NCBI RefSeq assembly: GCF_001417955.2
Contig: NZ_LKTM01000112.1
Location: 1 to 64,000, forward strand
Origin: Mycobacterium gordonae
GTDB lineage: Bacteria > Actinomycetota > Actinomycetes > Mycobacteriales > Mycobacteriaceae
DNA length: 64,000 bases
Direction of reading: 5' to 3'
Below the pieces are notes generated by a model. It saw only the letters and a list, made by a program, of their open reading frames with translations. It had not been told where the DNA came from and did no database searches. Shown piece after piece: positions 43,491 through 51,913 of the stretch. A program made the translations under genes and the position numbers. Position 1 is the first letter of the stretch. Each line of letters opens with the position of its first letter.

Positions 43491-45013
43491 CGGGTCAGGC
43501 CGGCGAGGGTGAGTTGTTCGTACGCGGCGTCGAGATCCGGGTCGGCGAACTGAGCGAAAACGGCGGCAAGATCATCCCGTCTGACCTGGTGATCTCGGGC
43601 CGTGGACAGCAGCCGGTGACAGGCGGACTCCACCCCCGGGCCCACGACGGAAGTCATGGCGCCGACTGTCTCCTCGGGTGTCCAGATCGGCGGGAGCGGG
43701 TCGTCGAGTTCGTCGAAGGTGTCGGTCGCACCACGCCACCAGCGGCCATCGTCCCACCAGTAGCAGAAGCTGAGCAGGCCGTTCTGGTTTCGGCTGTTCA
43801 GCACCGAATCCTCGACCCAGGCCGGAGCGCCGCAATAGAGGTCGGGCAGCGGCTGGTGCCCCTGGTAGGCAGCTGTCAGCAGGGCTGAGTTCCACAGTCC
43901 GCCCGACAGCACGGCCCGGTTGTCGGGCAGGAGGCACAAGCTCGATCCGCTGCGCGCGTCGGATTCATACGACGCCAAGCCCACGGCGATGCGCGGTCCC
44001 CACTGCGAGCGGGCGCCCGCGTAGACCGCGGCAAGCACGGACCACCGGCTCCAGGTGTCGGGCAATGGCTCGATGTCGTCCGTCTCGGCGGCGTGCCGAC
44101 CGGTTGCCTGGTCCCTCGCCACCGCCGCTGCGGCTTGGGTCGCGGTGCGGCCCTGAGCGGCGGGGCCGGCGATGTAACCGGCAAGCCAGACAGGTATCAG
44201 GGGGCGTGGGTGGGCGCCGATATCGTCGCGGTAATTCTCCGGAGGCTGGAGTTGGTTCTCGGGAAAGGGTTGATCGCCATAGTCGTAGTCGGCTCTCAGC
44301 TGGCCATCACTGGTCACCGTGAGCAGCAACCGCCACCAGGGCCCGGCCGACATTAGGGCGCTCGTCTCGCGTTGGGCGTGCACGAGTTCCATCACCGAGC
44401 GCGGCACGGTGATCGGCTGCCAACCGTCGCCCGTGGCGAATGCGCACTGGGCGCTGCCGCCGCGTACCGTCAGCGAAAATACTGCGCTGAAGACGTGCCA
44501 GCCCGGTGGCCCCAGCTGCGCCAGTTCCTGGGCGACCGGTTCCAGCATCGCTGAAGCTCTGGCGCCGATCTGTTCATCGCGGCGCGATACCTCCGGATGC
44601 GCCGCGCCGTCATCGACCATCGTGAAGTCACGGGAGACCGGCCGGCCTCCGTCAGGCCCCTGGCCGAACGACTCGGCGAATCCGGTCATGAACTCAGCCG
44701 AGTCGGCGGGTTCACCCGCGTTGGCCAGGGCACGCTCGCGCTCGACGAATCGTTGTCGCGCCAGTTGCGGCGGCGTCGACGACGTCGTCTGCTCGATCCG
44801 TCCGCTGTCACCGATCAAGAAAACCGCCCGGTCGACGGGCATCGCCAGGAACGCGTCGGAATCACCGGTGTCGACGCGTACCGGCTGGAATACCGACCAG
44901 CCCGCTTCAAAGCGGTCGGCGACCAAACCGCCCGTCGGATAGTCGATTCCCGTCGCCCGAATGTAATCACTGACGGCGGCAATCGCCTCGGCAGCACTGA
45001 TGCTCACCGCCAC
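43487..45013 (-). CDS. Imm35-like plus YezG-like multidomain immunity candidate
   Basis: A 508-residue protein. Residues 1-110 form an Imm35-like domain (AIAAVSDYIRATGIDYPTGG, AVFLIGDSGRIEQTTSSTPP) shared with the next gene. Residues about 160-300 resemble a YezG/DUF600 immunity fold (GPPGWHVFSAVFSLTV, WWRLLLTVTSDGQLRADYDYG). The last 200 residues are Trp-rich and unrecognised. GTG at 45013 is chosen for the GGAGGGGG site 6 bp upstream. It lies directly behind the toxin and its short coupled gene. Confidence 0.68.
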   Translation of the reverse strand: MAVSISAAEAIAAVSDYIRATGIDYPTGGLVADRFEAGWSVFQPVRVDTGDSDAFLAMPVDRAVFLIGDSGRIEQTTSSTPPQLARQRFVERERALANAGEPADSAEFMTGFAESFGQGPDGGRPVSRDFTMVDDGAAHPEVSRRDEQIGARASAMLEPVAQELAQLGPPGWHVFSAVFSLTVRGGSAQCAFATGDGWQPITVPRSVMELVHAQRETSALMSAGPWWRLLLTVTSDGQLRADYDYGDQPFPENQLQPPENYRDDIGAHPRPLIPVWLAGYIAGPAAQGRTATQAAAAVARDQATGRHAAETDDIEPLPDTWSRWSVLAAVYAGARSQWGPRIAVGLASYESDARSGSSLCLLPDNRAVLSGGLWNSALLTAAYQGHQPLPDLYCGAPAWVEDSVLNSRNQNGLLSFCYWWDDGRWWRGATDTFDELDDPLPPIWTPEETVGAMTSVVGPGVESACHRLLSTARDHQVRRDDLAAVFAQFADPDLDAAYEQLTLAGLTR

Positions 45014-45074
45014 CGACCCCCTCCATCGTGTGGTATCCGAGGCGTCTGGCTGTGAATCCGGCGGCGCGTCAGGT

Positions 45075-45326
45075 TCATGACGGCCGTATCGCCCCTGCGA
45101 GAAGCTGGCTATAGGCCAGCCGGCCGAGCAACTGGTAGCACGCATCCGTCTCGGTAGGCAGCCGGACGAGCCCGTTCTTGTTTCCGCGCTCTGACCAGTA
45201 CACTTCCCACGCACCGTCCTGGGCCCGTTCGACGCACCACGAATAGTCCGCATGACCGCCCAAAGCCAGCACTTGGGCAGAAATGCCGATCGCGTCCAGT
45301 ACGCGGGCCAGTTCGTCCAGATTCAC
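45075..45326 (-). CDS. Small putative TNT-immunity protein
   Basis: An 83-residue protein whose GTG start overlaps the toxin's stop (GTGA), so the two are translationally coupled. It reads WCVERAQDGAWEVYWSERGNKNGL and TDACYQLLGRL, a compact alpha/beta pattern common in small immunity proteins. M. tuberculosis cpnT is likewise followed by its immunity gene (IFT, Rv3902c), but this protein is half that length and I do not claim homology. Neutralisation of the TNT domain is inferred from position. Confidence 0.7.
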   Translation of the reverse strand: MNLDELARVLDAIGISAQVLALGGHADYSWCVERAQDGAWEVYWSERGNKNGLVRLPTETDACYQLLGRLAYSQLLAGAIRPS

Positions 45327-48300
45327 AGCGGGATCTCCCTCAAGTAGCCGGCATTCACCAGGTCGACGATCGAGCGCGGGAAGTAGTACTGAACACCGCC
45401 GCCGGGCTGACCCATGGCGGGTGCGATCGGGCCCTCCCAGACCGGGACGGGACGCAGCACTTCATAGCGATGGAAGCCGGCGTCAAGGCTGTGCGGGGGC
45501 AACGCACGTTCGGGAAACGACGTGCCCGGCGGTGAGCCGAACACGCCGAAACCCGGCCCGAATCGGTCGAAAACCTGTCCCGGGTTGAGCACCACGGGTG
45601 TGCGTGACTCGGGGGTAGCGAAACCTTGCGGATGCGTGCCGGGGTCCGGCCAGACAAGCTCCGGGTTGCCGTGCGCGTCACGGTTGCCGGTCGGCCAGTA
45701 TCTGTCATTCCAGGCCTTCTCGCCCAGGCCCGCGAGCGGGTCATAGCCTTCGAGAACCATGTGCTGAACTTCCGGATGTGTGCTGGGTACGCCTGGCGCC
45801 AAAGCGTCGCTGACCCGGTGCGGGTTTGCGGCCGCGCCGTCCAACAGGCTCAGATCGAGTAGCTCGGCTTGAGGATGGACGAGTCGGTCGGTGGGAATTG
45901 TGTGGCCGCTGGCATCGTAATCGCGCTGCGGGGTGACAGGTGCAGGGCCGTTGTCGCCAGGGCCCGGTTCGGCGCCCGCCACGTGTCCTATCGAGTCGGC
46001 CGCCGCAAGGTGAGCGGGCGTGCCGGACAAGGGTTCGATCGGGTTGCCGTAACGATCGAAGTAGCCGACGGCGGTCCTGTCGACCGCGTCTTGGCCCCAC
46101 GACGGCGGCCATCCCGATCGCTCGAAGCGGTCGACCAGATACACCGCGCCGCCGTCATTCACGGCGATGTAGGCATGCCCTCCCTGCTCGGAACCTCCTG
46201 CCCACTGAGACGTGAGAAGCGCAGCCGACCCGTCACCGTGGCGTATCAGCGCGTCGTGGATTTCGTTGTAGCTCGCAAAGTTTGACGCGGATCCCCATGC
46301 TTCGAAGAGATTTCTGGCGGGTACGCCCGACGGTGTCGACCCGGCGCGCAATGCGGTGTCGCGGCCGTAACGCTCGGATAGAAAGTCGCTGACATCGTGA
46401 GCACACCGACCCTCGTGCACGTTGGGCACGCGAGGTTGCACGCCGCCTTCAGCGACGAGGGATTGTTGGGCATCGGCATGGTTTTCGGGATGGCCGGAGT
46501 GCCAGTCAGGGTCCCAGATGCGGCGATTGACTGAATAGGGCTCGCCGTTGGTCGGCTCCAATCGCAGCGGGCGGCCCACTACGGGTTCGTCGGTCAGCTT
46601 TCCGGCACTCCACCACCGTCGCGCGGTTCGATGCTGATCGAGTTGCACCTCGTCGAAGTGACCCGCTGCGATGCGGCCGAAGTTGGCGAGCGACTCGGTG
46701 CGTACCCCGAGCCGGGTATCAAACGCGTAGTACGCCGTGTGAGTGCCTTTGGTGTCCCAATTGTCCATGTGGTGCGGGAATTCGGCGGTGATCCGCGTCG
46801 CCCCGAAGCCCTGCATGGCGGGATCCATTCCGAGCCCGATGCCCCGGACCCTTCCACGCCATACGGGAGTGCGAGCGCCGGCCGCGGTGACCGGGTCACG
46901 CGATGACGATGCGACGAAGACGCGGTCGCCGATCTCGAACTCGCTTGCGCGGTGCTGGCCCGCGGCGCCGGGCGAGCCCAGCAGCGTGACGGAGCGGACA
47001 TGTCCGGCCAGCCCTCCGTCGCTGCCGGCGAAGCTTGTGGTGGTGGAACCATAGGAGTGACCGAAGATGTGGTTGTCGTTGAGGTGCCCCCTGATGACAC
47101 TGACGGCGGAGTTGAAAGCCGCGACGTCGGACCGCAAAATGGCCCCTCCCGCCCGGGCCAGCCCGCGAAAAGGCGTCCGGATCAATCCCTTACCGCTGGG
47201 CGCGTCATAACCGATCCATGCGATCGACGCGGCCGCGAGGTGCGGGTCCTCTCTGCGGGTCGATTCGAGATGGTTCAGCGCATTCGTCAGGTTGATGTCC
47301 AGGCTGGCGATGGTGGTGGTGATCCCGGGAACATGCCAGGAAACCGACTCTGCGTGGTGGGGGTCGTGTCCCACGCTGACCACGATCCGGCCGTCTCCGC
47401 CGAAGGCGTGCGGATCAAATGCAAGGATGTGGACTTGACCGCCGCGGCCCGCGAGTTCGGCACGGGCGTTGTCGAGTGTGCGTCGTATCTGGTCAAAGCG
47501 CCTGAGCTGCTTGACCTCTCGACGGCTCAGGTGCTCGCCCGCGTCTCTGCGAGCCTGCAACTCGTCGTGCAATCGGGACAGCTGGTGCTCGTTCGCCTCG
47601 GTGCGCGCCCAGGCGGGAATGCCTTCGGCGTTACCGATTTCGCGGGAGTAGGAGTCGATCAGCGCGCGCTGTTCCTCGCCGCTGAGCTCGCGCCACCAGG
47701 TGGCGTTGTCCCTGGCCCGTTGCTCGCCGAAAGCGCTGTCCGCCAGGTGATGTCGAACCTCTTCGGGGCGGACCGGCGGAATACGTTTCCACAGAGCCTC
47801 ATTCGCCACGCCCCGCGCGTGTGCGGGATCCGGGTCAGAGGCGACCCCGCGCCCGCGGTCACCGGCACCGGGGTCGGAAGCCGCGGCGTCGATTACTAGC
47901 GCATCACCGTCGCCTTCTCTGGCCAGGTTCCTCGATTGTGCCGGCTCATCCACACGGCGCGAGACATCGCCACCCTCGACAGGGCGTCCCTGGTTGGCAC
48001 GTCCGTCGACGGCCGGGCCGCCGTCATTGACGAGGGCACCATAGGCGTTGGTACGTGGGTCGGCCCCTATCTGGTACTCGCCGTTCGGCTTTCGCAGAGC
48101 CTGCTCCAGCGCGGTCTGATGCGCGTGATCTTCAAGCCGAGCAAGCTCATTGGGTCCGTAATTGCGATGATTGGCCGGGTTGCCCACACCCGTCGGGTCG
48201 ACGGGATCGGGCCCCGGCGGCGGGAGGTCGTCACCGCCGCGCGAAGTGTCGCCCTCCGGACGCCGGGGCGGCGGGTCGTCGGCTGCCGGGTGCCGATCTC

Positions 48301-50230
48301 CACCCTGTGGACCCGGTGGGCGCACGGTGTCGGACGGTGTCGGACGAAACCGGCCGGTCTCGGGTGACCCCGCGGCCGCGATGATGGGTGGCGTGTCTGC
48401 TGTGGTGCGCGGGAGCAGTGGATCGGGAGTGTTCTCCCCGTGTTCAGCGCCGCTCTTGCCATGACCGGGCGCAGAATCCGCGCGCCGCACGGTGTCGGCG
48501 TGGGTCTCGCGCGTAGATCGACTCTCCGGGGCCGCAGGACGCGACCTGTCCCCGGTGTCAGCGGTGCTGTCGCGGGAAGACTTTGCGTCTCCTGCTGACT
48601 GGGCATCCCGTGGCGCCTGGCCGTCGCGCGGTGGTTGGCCGTCCCGGGCCGACACAGGGTCGCGTCGCGGCTGCGGGTCGCGAGCCGGCTGCGCATCTGG
48701 AGCCGTTCGGGTGTCGTGTGGTGGGGGAGCATCACGTGGCGGCGGCGCGTCACGCGGAGCCGAGACGTCACGCGATGCCGTTGCTTCCCTAAGGAATTCG
48801 GGACTCGGCTGTGCGGCGACCTCACGAGCCGGATCCGCTGCGCCCCGCCCCGGATGCGCGTTGGGACCTGTCGGCGTGACGGCGTCGGATGCACGGGCGG
48901 CAGGGGCAGCGGCCCCGTCGGACACTCCCGCGCGCGCGGCCGGAGCTTGTGGGCCGGCGGTCGACGGGCCGGCATGGCCGGCGGGCGCCGTGGGCGGTCC
49001 CGTCGAAGCTGATGCGCCGTGGCCGGCAGCCGGTGAGGCGGCGGACGGCGATCCCGTCATCGGGGCGTCGGTGACGCCGGTGTGGGACGTGGGTGCGGAA
49101 GGTTGCGGGGTGGCGGTCTCGGCGCCGGCAAACCCACTGGGATTCATAGGTACTGCGTCGTGCGGCGGCGAACCGAGGTTGAACGGTACATCCACATCGG
49201 CAGGCCGAGCGGAGCTCACGTCGGCGGGCCGACCGGCGACGCTCGGGGACGACTCGATCGGCGTCTGCTGATGCTGCGTCGCCGGCAAGGGCTCGACCAG
49301 AGGACTGCCCCGCCGGTCGCCGGTCAGCACGGGTGTGTCCGGGCCGCCGCCGTGCACGCCCGGACTGCGCACCCCGTCCACCGCACCGAACACCGCGCCG
49401 GCGCCCAACGCGTCGGCGAGATTGACGTGCCCCGTCAAGGCCTGCTGCGCCGCCGCCGCGCCACCGGCATTGCCGACGAATGACGCGCCGAAGTTCTTGG
49501 CGCGGTTACCTAACGCGGAGCCTGCGTCGAAATCGTGCGCGCCCTTGAGGATCGGTCCCATGACAGCGCCCGAGATGGCGCCGGACGCGACGTCATTCCG
49601 CCAAGATTCCCAGTCGAAGTCATGCCGGTTGCCTTGCACCATCTGCTGGCCCTGGATGCCCGCGTTGAGTCCTGCGGAGATGCCGGCGTTGACCGCTGCG
49701 CTACCGAGTGCGCGCGTGACGAGCTGGGCGATCACCCGGGCGAGGGCTTCGGAGGCTACTTTCGCGGCTGCTGCCCGAATGCCTTGGCTGATAACAAGTT
49801 CGATGCCGGCGATGGCTGCCGCAGCCTCGACAGGAGCGCCCCAGTTGATCCATGCAGACGCGGCCAGCGCGACCAGAGTCGCGGCCAGCGCGGCAAGATT
49901 CGCGATGAACATCTCTTTGGCGAACTCGATTTCGGTCGCCACATTGTCGACCGCGTCCGCCAACTGGCGTAACTGCCCGGCGATCTGGTCGATCGACGAG
50001 CCGTACGGTTTGAGCAACTCGTCCAGGGTGTCGTGAAGCTCGCCGGACGTGAATCCGGACAAAGTCGTCCGCGTGGCGGCGGACAGTCCGTCCCTGTGCG
50101 ACTCCAACTGATCTGCGTAATGCCGCCATCGGTCGGCCTGGCGGCGGCACGCAGTCTCGTCTCCTTCGGGGAACGGCTCGCCGATGAGGTCGCCTACCCA
50201 CCGCAGCCAACCGGGGATCTCGATGCCCAC
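45323..50230 (-). CDS. CpnT-like ESX toxin: WXG100_2, DUF1023, papain-fold and TNT NADase domains
   Basis: A 1635-residue polymorphic toxin. Residues 1-105: ESX-targeting WXG100_2 domain (IPGWLRWVGDLIGEPFPEGDE). 105-300: hydrophobic Ala/Gly helices. About 320-830: Pro-rich linker with RDxxPPRD repeats. About 850-1150: DUF1023 alpha/beta-hydrolase, nucleophile Ser1059 in FGHSYGST, later THTAYYA. About 1255-1390: papain-like fold with Cys1276 (GRCAHDV), His1352 (GGHAYIAV), Asp1367 (YLVDRF), like Tox-PL deamidases. About 1540-1635: TNT NAD+-glycohydrolase (GQVFDRFG, GFHRYEV, GQPGGGVQYY); Gln1614 matches the key Gln822 of M. tuberculosis CpnT. GTG start at 50230. Secretion by the local ESX is inferred. 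Confidence 0.9.
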   Translation of the reverse strand: MGIEIPGWLRWVGDLIGEPFPEGDETACRRQADRWRHYADQLESHRDGLSAATRTTLSGFTSGELHDTLDELLKPYGSSIDQIAGQLRQLADAVDNVATEIEFAKEMFIANLAALAATLVALAASAWINWGAPVEAAAAIAGIELVISQGIRAAAAKVASEALARVIAQLVTRALGSAAVNAGISAGLNAGIQGQQMVQGNRHDFDWESWRNDVASGAISGAVMGPILKGAHDFDAGSALGNRAKNFGASFVGNAGGAAAAQQALTGHVNLADALGAGAVFGAVDGVRSPGVHGGGPDTPVLTGDRRGSPLVEPLPATQHQQTPIESSPSVAGRPADVSSARPADVDVPFNLGSPPHDAVPMNPSGFAGAETATPQPSAPTSHTGVTDAPMTGSPSAASPAAGHGASASTGPPTAPAGHAGPSTAGPQAPAARAGVSDGAAAPAARASDAVTPTGPNAHPGRGAADPAREVAAQPSPEFLREATASRDVSAPRDAPPPRDAPPPHDTRTAPDAQPARDPQPRRDPVSARDGQPPRDGQAPRDAQSAGDAKSSRDSTADTGDRSRPAAPESRSTRETHADTVRRADSAPGHGKSGAEHGENTPDPLLPRTTADTPPIIAAAGSPETGRFRPTPSDTVRPPGPQGGDRHPAADDPPPRRPEGDTSRGGDDLPPPGPDPVDPTGVGNPANHRNYGPNELARLEDHAHQTALEQALRKPNGEYQIGADPRTNAYGALVNDGGPAVDGRANQGRPVEGGDVSRRVDEPAQSRNLAREGDGDALVIDAAASDPGAGDRGRGVASDPDPAHARGVANEALWKRIPPVRPEEVRHHLADSAFGEQRARDNATWWRELSGEEQRALIDSYSREIGNAEGIPAWARTEANEHQLSRLHDELQARRDAGEHLSRREVKQLRRFDQIRRTLDNARAELAGRGGQVHILAFDPHAFGGDGRIVVSVGHDPHHAESVSWHVPGITTTIASLDINLTNALNHLESTRREDPHLAAASIAWIGYDAPSGKGLIRTPFRGLARAGGAILRSDVAAFNSAVSVIRGHLNDNHIFGHSYGSTTTSFAGSDGGLAGHVRSVTLLGSPGAAGQHRASEFEIGDRVFVASSSRDPVTAAGARTPVWRGRVRGIGLGMDPAMQGFGATRITAEFPHHMDNWDTKGTHTAYYAFDTRLGVRTESLANFGRIAAGHFDEVQLDQHRTARRWWSAGKLTDEPVVGRPLRLEPTNGEPYSVNRRIWDPDWHSGHPENHADAQQSLVAEGGVQPRVPNVHEGRCAHDVSDFLSERYGRDTALRAGSTPSGVPARNLFEAWGSASNFASYNEIHDALIRHGDGSAALLTSQWAGGSEQGGHAYIAVNDGGAVYLVDRFERSGWPPSWGQDAVDRTAVGYFDRYGNPIEPLSGTPAHLAAADSIGHVAGAEPGPGDNGPAPVTPQRDYDASGHTIPTDRLVHPQAELLDLSLLDGAAANPHRVSDALAPGVPSTHPEVQHMVLEGYDPLAGLGEKAWNDRYWPTGNRDAHGNPELVWPDPGTHPQGFATPESRTPVVLNPGQVFDRFGPGFGVFGSPPGTSFPERALPPHSLDAGFHRYEVLRPVPVWEGPIAPAMGQPGGGVQYYFPRSIVDLVNAGYLREIPL
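48560..48790 (-). repeat. Degenerate tandem repeats encoding RDxxPPRD linker
   Basis: Short imperfect units encode runs such as APRDAPPPRDAPPPHD and RDGQPPRDGQAPRD within the toxin linker. This is protein-level low complexity with DNA drift. Slippage here could change linker length between strains. Confidence 0.6.
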
Positions 50231-50306
50231 GGATCAGGCGCCCGAGATGTTGAGGCAAGCCCAAAAACGTTTCACGGCAATGGTTCCGGTCGGTCCAGGG
50301 CGGCGC

Positions 50307-50600
50307 TTAGCCGGCCGTGCCGCCGTCCTGAGCGACGATTTCGTCGGCAGCGTCGGTGAGTGTCGGCGCCACGCTCTGTATGGCCTTGCGCAGATCGCCC
50401 GCATTGCCGATCACCTTCGAACGATCCGGGTCGAATTTGCCGGCGAAACTCGAGCCGATCTTGTCATGCGACCACGGCGAATCACCGGACAGCTCGCTGC
50501 TCAAGCTGTCGATCAACGAGCCGAGGGAGGCTCCGAGTTCATCGAACTGGGAGATACCCGCGCGGGCCGTCCCGTCGTCATACTCGAACCGTTCTGCCAT
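50307..50600 (-). CDS. WXG100-like ESX protein
   Basis: A 97-residue helical-hairpin-sized protein. The turn region SPWSHDKIGSSF holds a Trp at the place of the WXG motif, flanked by amphipathic helices (FDELGASLGSLIDSLSSEL, AGDLRKAIQSVAPTLTDAADEIV). It is encoded between a YbaB-like gene and the toxin, as esxF/esxE precede cpnT in M. tuberculosis. It probably accompanies the toxin's secretion domain (inference). ATG at 50600 has GGAGAGG upstream. Confidence 0.72.
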   Translation of the reverse strand: MAERFEYDDGTARAGISQFDELGASLGSLIDSLSSELSGDSPWSHDKIGSSFAGKFDPDRSKVIGNAGDLRKAIQSVAPTLTDAADEIVAQDGGTAG

Positions 50601-50642
50601 GGTGCCTCTCCTTCATCGCCCGACCTTCAGTTGCTGTCGCGA

Positions 50643-51173
50643 TCAGTCCTTATCGCGGATGCTCGGCCGCCAATCCTGCGAGTCGATGTCCGCGTGACCG
50701 GTCCCCGCGCCGGGGTTGAGTTCGGCGGCCGCACGCCTTTCCCGCGAACCGGGGCCCGACAGCGGCACCTGCGGTTGCATCGCCTTGAACTCGTCGATCT
50801 CGTTGATCGGCCGGACGCCGAACTGAGCCACCTGCTGCCACAACCCGGTCTGAAATTCGTCGGTCTTCGCCCGCATCTTGGCAGCGGCCGCCTGCGCGGC
50901 CTGCACCACTGCGACACCTGCCTCGGCGCCGGTTGCCTCGGGGAACAGGCGGTCGTCGAACTCGACCTGAACGACGACACCCTGGGCATTCACCCAGACG
51001 TGCGCCAGGTCGTCCTTCGACCAGGCGTCCGCGGTCTCGATCGCCATCCGCTGCGCGGATTGGGCTGCCGCACCGGTGAACTCCTGCAGATGCGACAGCA
51101 ACTGCTCGACATCGAGCCCGTCGGAACTCACGCCGCCGAACAGGTCACCGAGACCGCTCACTGCTTCCCCCAT
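50643..51173 (-). CDS. YbaB/EbfC-family protein, ESX-linked
   Basis: A 176-residue protein with the YbaB-like core AWSKDDLAHVWVNAQGVVVQVEFDD and helices around it, plus a disordered C-terminal tail. YbaB-like proteins commonly precede WXG100 and toxin genes in actinobacterial ESX cassettes; their role there is unknown. ATG at 51173. It is the first gene of the toxin cassette, 75 bp downstream of whiB6 on the same strand, so read-through from the whiB6 promoter is possible. Confidence 0.75.
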   Translation of the reverse strand: MGEAVSGLGDLFGGVSSDGLDVEQLLSHLQEFTGAAAQSAQRMAIETADAWSKDDLAHVWVNAQGVVVQVEFDDRLFPEATGAEAGVAVVQAAQAAAAKMRAKTDEFQTGLWQQVAQFGVRPINEIDEFKAMQPQVPLSGPGSRERRAAAELNPGAGTGHADIDSQDWRPSIRDKD

Positions 51174-51247
51174 ACCGATCTGAGCTGTGCCGATAGTTTA
51201 CGGTGCCGCCGGCGGACAAACATGCGCGAGTTCCCCCTGCCCGGGGC

Positions 51248-51565
51248 TCAGTTGCGCGATCCGCGGGGCCGCCCGCGACGGCGCGGCCGAACGTGGTAGC
51301 CGCCGCGTTCGGCCAGAGCGCGCAGTCGGCGCAACGCAAAATCACGTGCCCGTCCGGACTCGGGGATCACCACTCCCGCCCACAAACCCTCGACGCCGGT
51401 GACCTGGTAGGCCTCGCTGGCGCACAGCCACCGCCGGGGGCACGCAAGACAGAGCGCCTTGGCATCCTCATCGGGCTCGGTGGTAGTCCATCGCTCGGGC
51501 TCGCTGGTGCACGCCGGAACGTACTCGTTCAGCGGTGTGGACAACGGAATTGCCGCAGCAGTCAT
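51248..51565 (-). CDS. whiB6: WhiB6-like iron-sulphur transcription factor
   Basis: A 105-residue Wbl protein. Fe-S ligands lie in VPACTSEPERWTTT and CLACPRRWLC. GLWAGVVIPESGRARDFALRRLRALAERGGY matches M. tuberculosis WhiB6 (Rv3862c) almost residue for residue. In M. tuberculosis WhiB6 controls ESX-1 genes. The C-terminus RRRGRPRG is an AT-hook-like motif that WhiB6 of M. tuberculosis does not have and that is typical of WhiB7. ATG at 51565 has GGGAGG upstream. Divergent from espM. Confidence 0.92.
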   Translation of the reverse strand: MTAAAIPLSTPLNEYVPACTSEPERWTTTEPDEDAKALCLACPRRWLCASEAYQVTGVEGLWAGVVIPESGRARDFALRRLRALAERGGYHVRPRRRGRPRGSRN

Positions 51566-51648
51566 CGCTTTCCTCCCAGTTCGGGCGCGCACGCGCCGTC
51601 GATGCGACGACATAACCACAAATCTAGCATCAACGCAACATCTAAACC

Positions 51649-51660
51649 GTAGCAGCTACA
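51649..51660. promoter_or_regulatory. Repeated dyad, copy 1 (whiB6 side)
   Basis: GTAGCAGCTACA, 84 bp upstream of the whiB6 ATG. It differs at one base from the copy at 51832-51843. A candidate binding site for EspM or WhiB6. Confidence 0.55.
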
Positions 51661-51667
51661 ACTTTAA

Positions 51668-51689
51668 GTCTAACTCGGCGGTGTTAGAC
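51668..51689. promoter_or_regulatory. 7-8-7 inverted repeat GTCTAAC/GTTAGAC
   Basis: Perfect arms GTCTAAC (51668-51674) and GTTAGAC (51683-51689) with an 8-bp GC-rich spacer, about 103 bp upstream of whiB6. Candidate operator. Confidence 0.5.
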
Positions 51690-51831
51690 ATGTGTACTAC
51701 AACTGAATCGTGGCACTTGTCTTGTTCGGATTATTACCGGGCCACGCCGACTCGCGCGGAAAAACCGCAGATAAGGCGGTAAAAATATGTCCAGGGTGCG
51801 ATGTCGGCTGCAGAGCCGTAGCGGGAAAGAT

Positions 51832-51843
51832 GTAGCATCTACA
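51832..51843. promoter_or_regulatory. Repeated dyad, copy 2 (espM side)
   Basis: GTAGCATCTACA, 71 bp upstream of the espM GTG and part of a longer TGTAG-CAT-CTACA dyad. It mirrors the whiB6-side copy. Confidence 0.55.
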
Positions 51844-51913
51844 AACGTAGTGCCGACGGAAGGCTTTTGCGACGTGCCCGAGACTTCTGGGTTCGAGCCG
51901 GGGGAGAAGCGCA

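Larger units (their letters stand above)
51566..51913. other. whiB6-espM divergent intergenic region
   Basis: A 348-bp gene-free region, AT-rich for this genome, between divergent starts. It holds two copies of the near-identical 12-mer GTAGCAkCTACA and one 7-8-7 inverted repeat, listed separately. No small ORF with a convincing start was seen. Confidence 0.8.

Noticed and set aside
46952..47899. Plus-strand open frame opposite the toxin gene
   Set aside because: Antisense shadow of the DUF1023 region; no start context and no recognisable domain.
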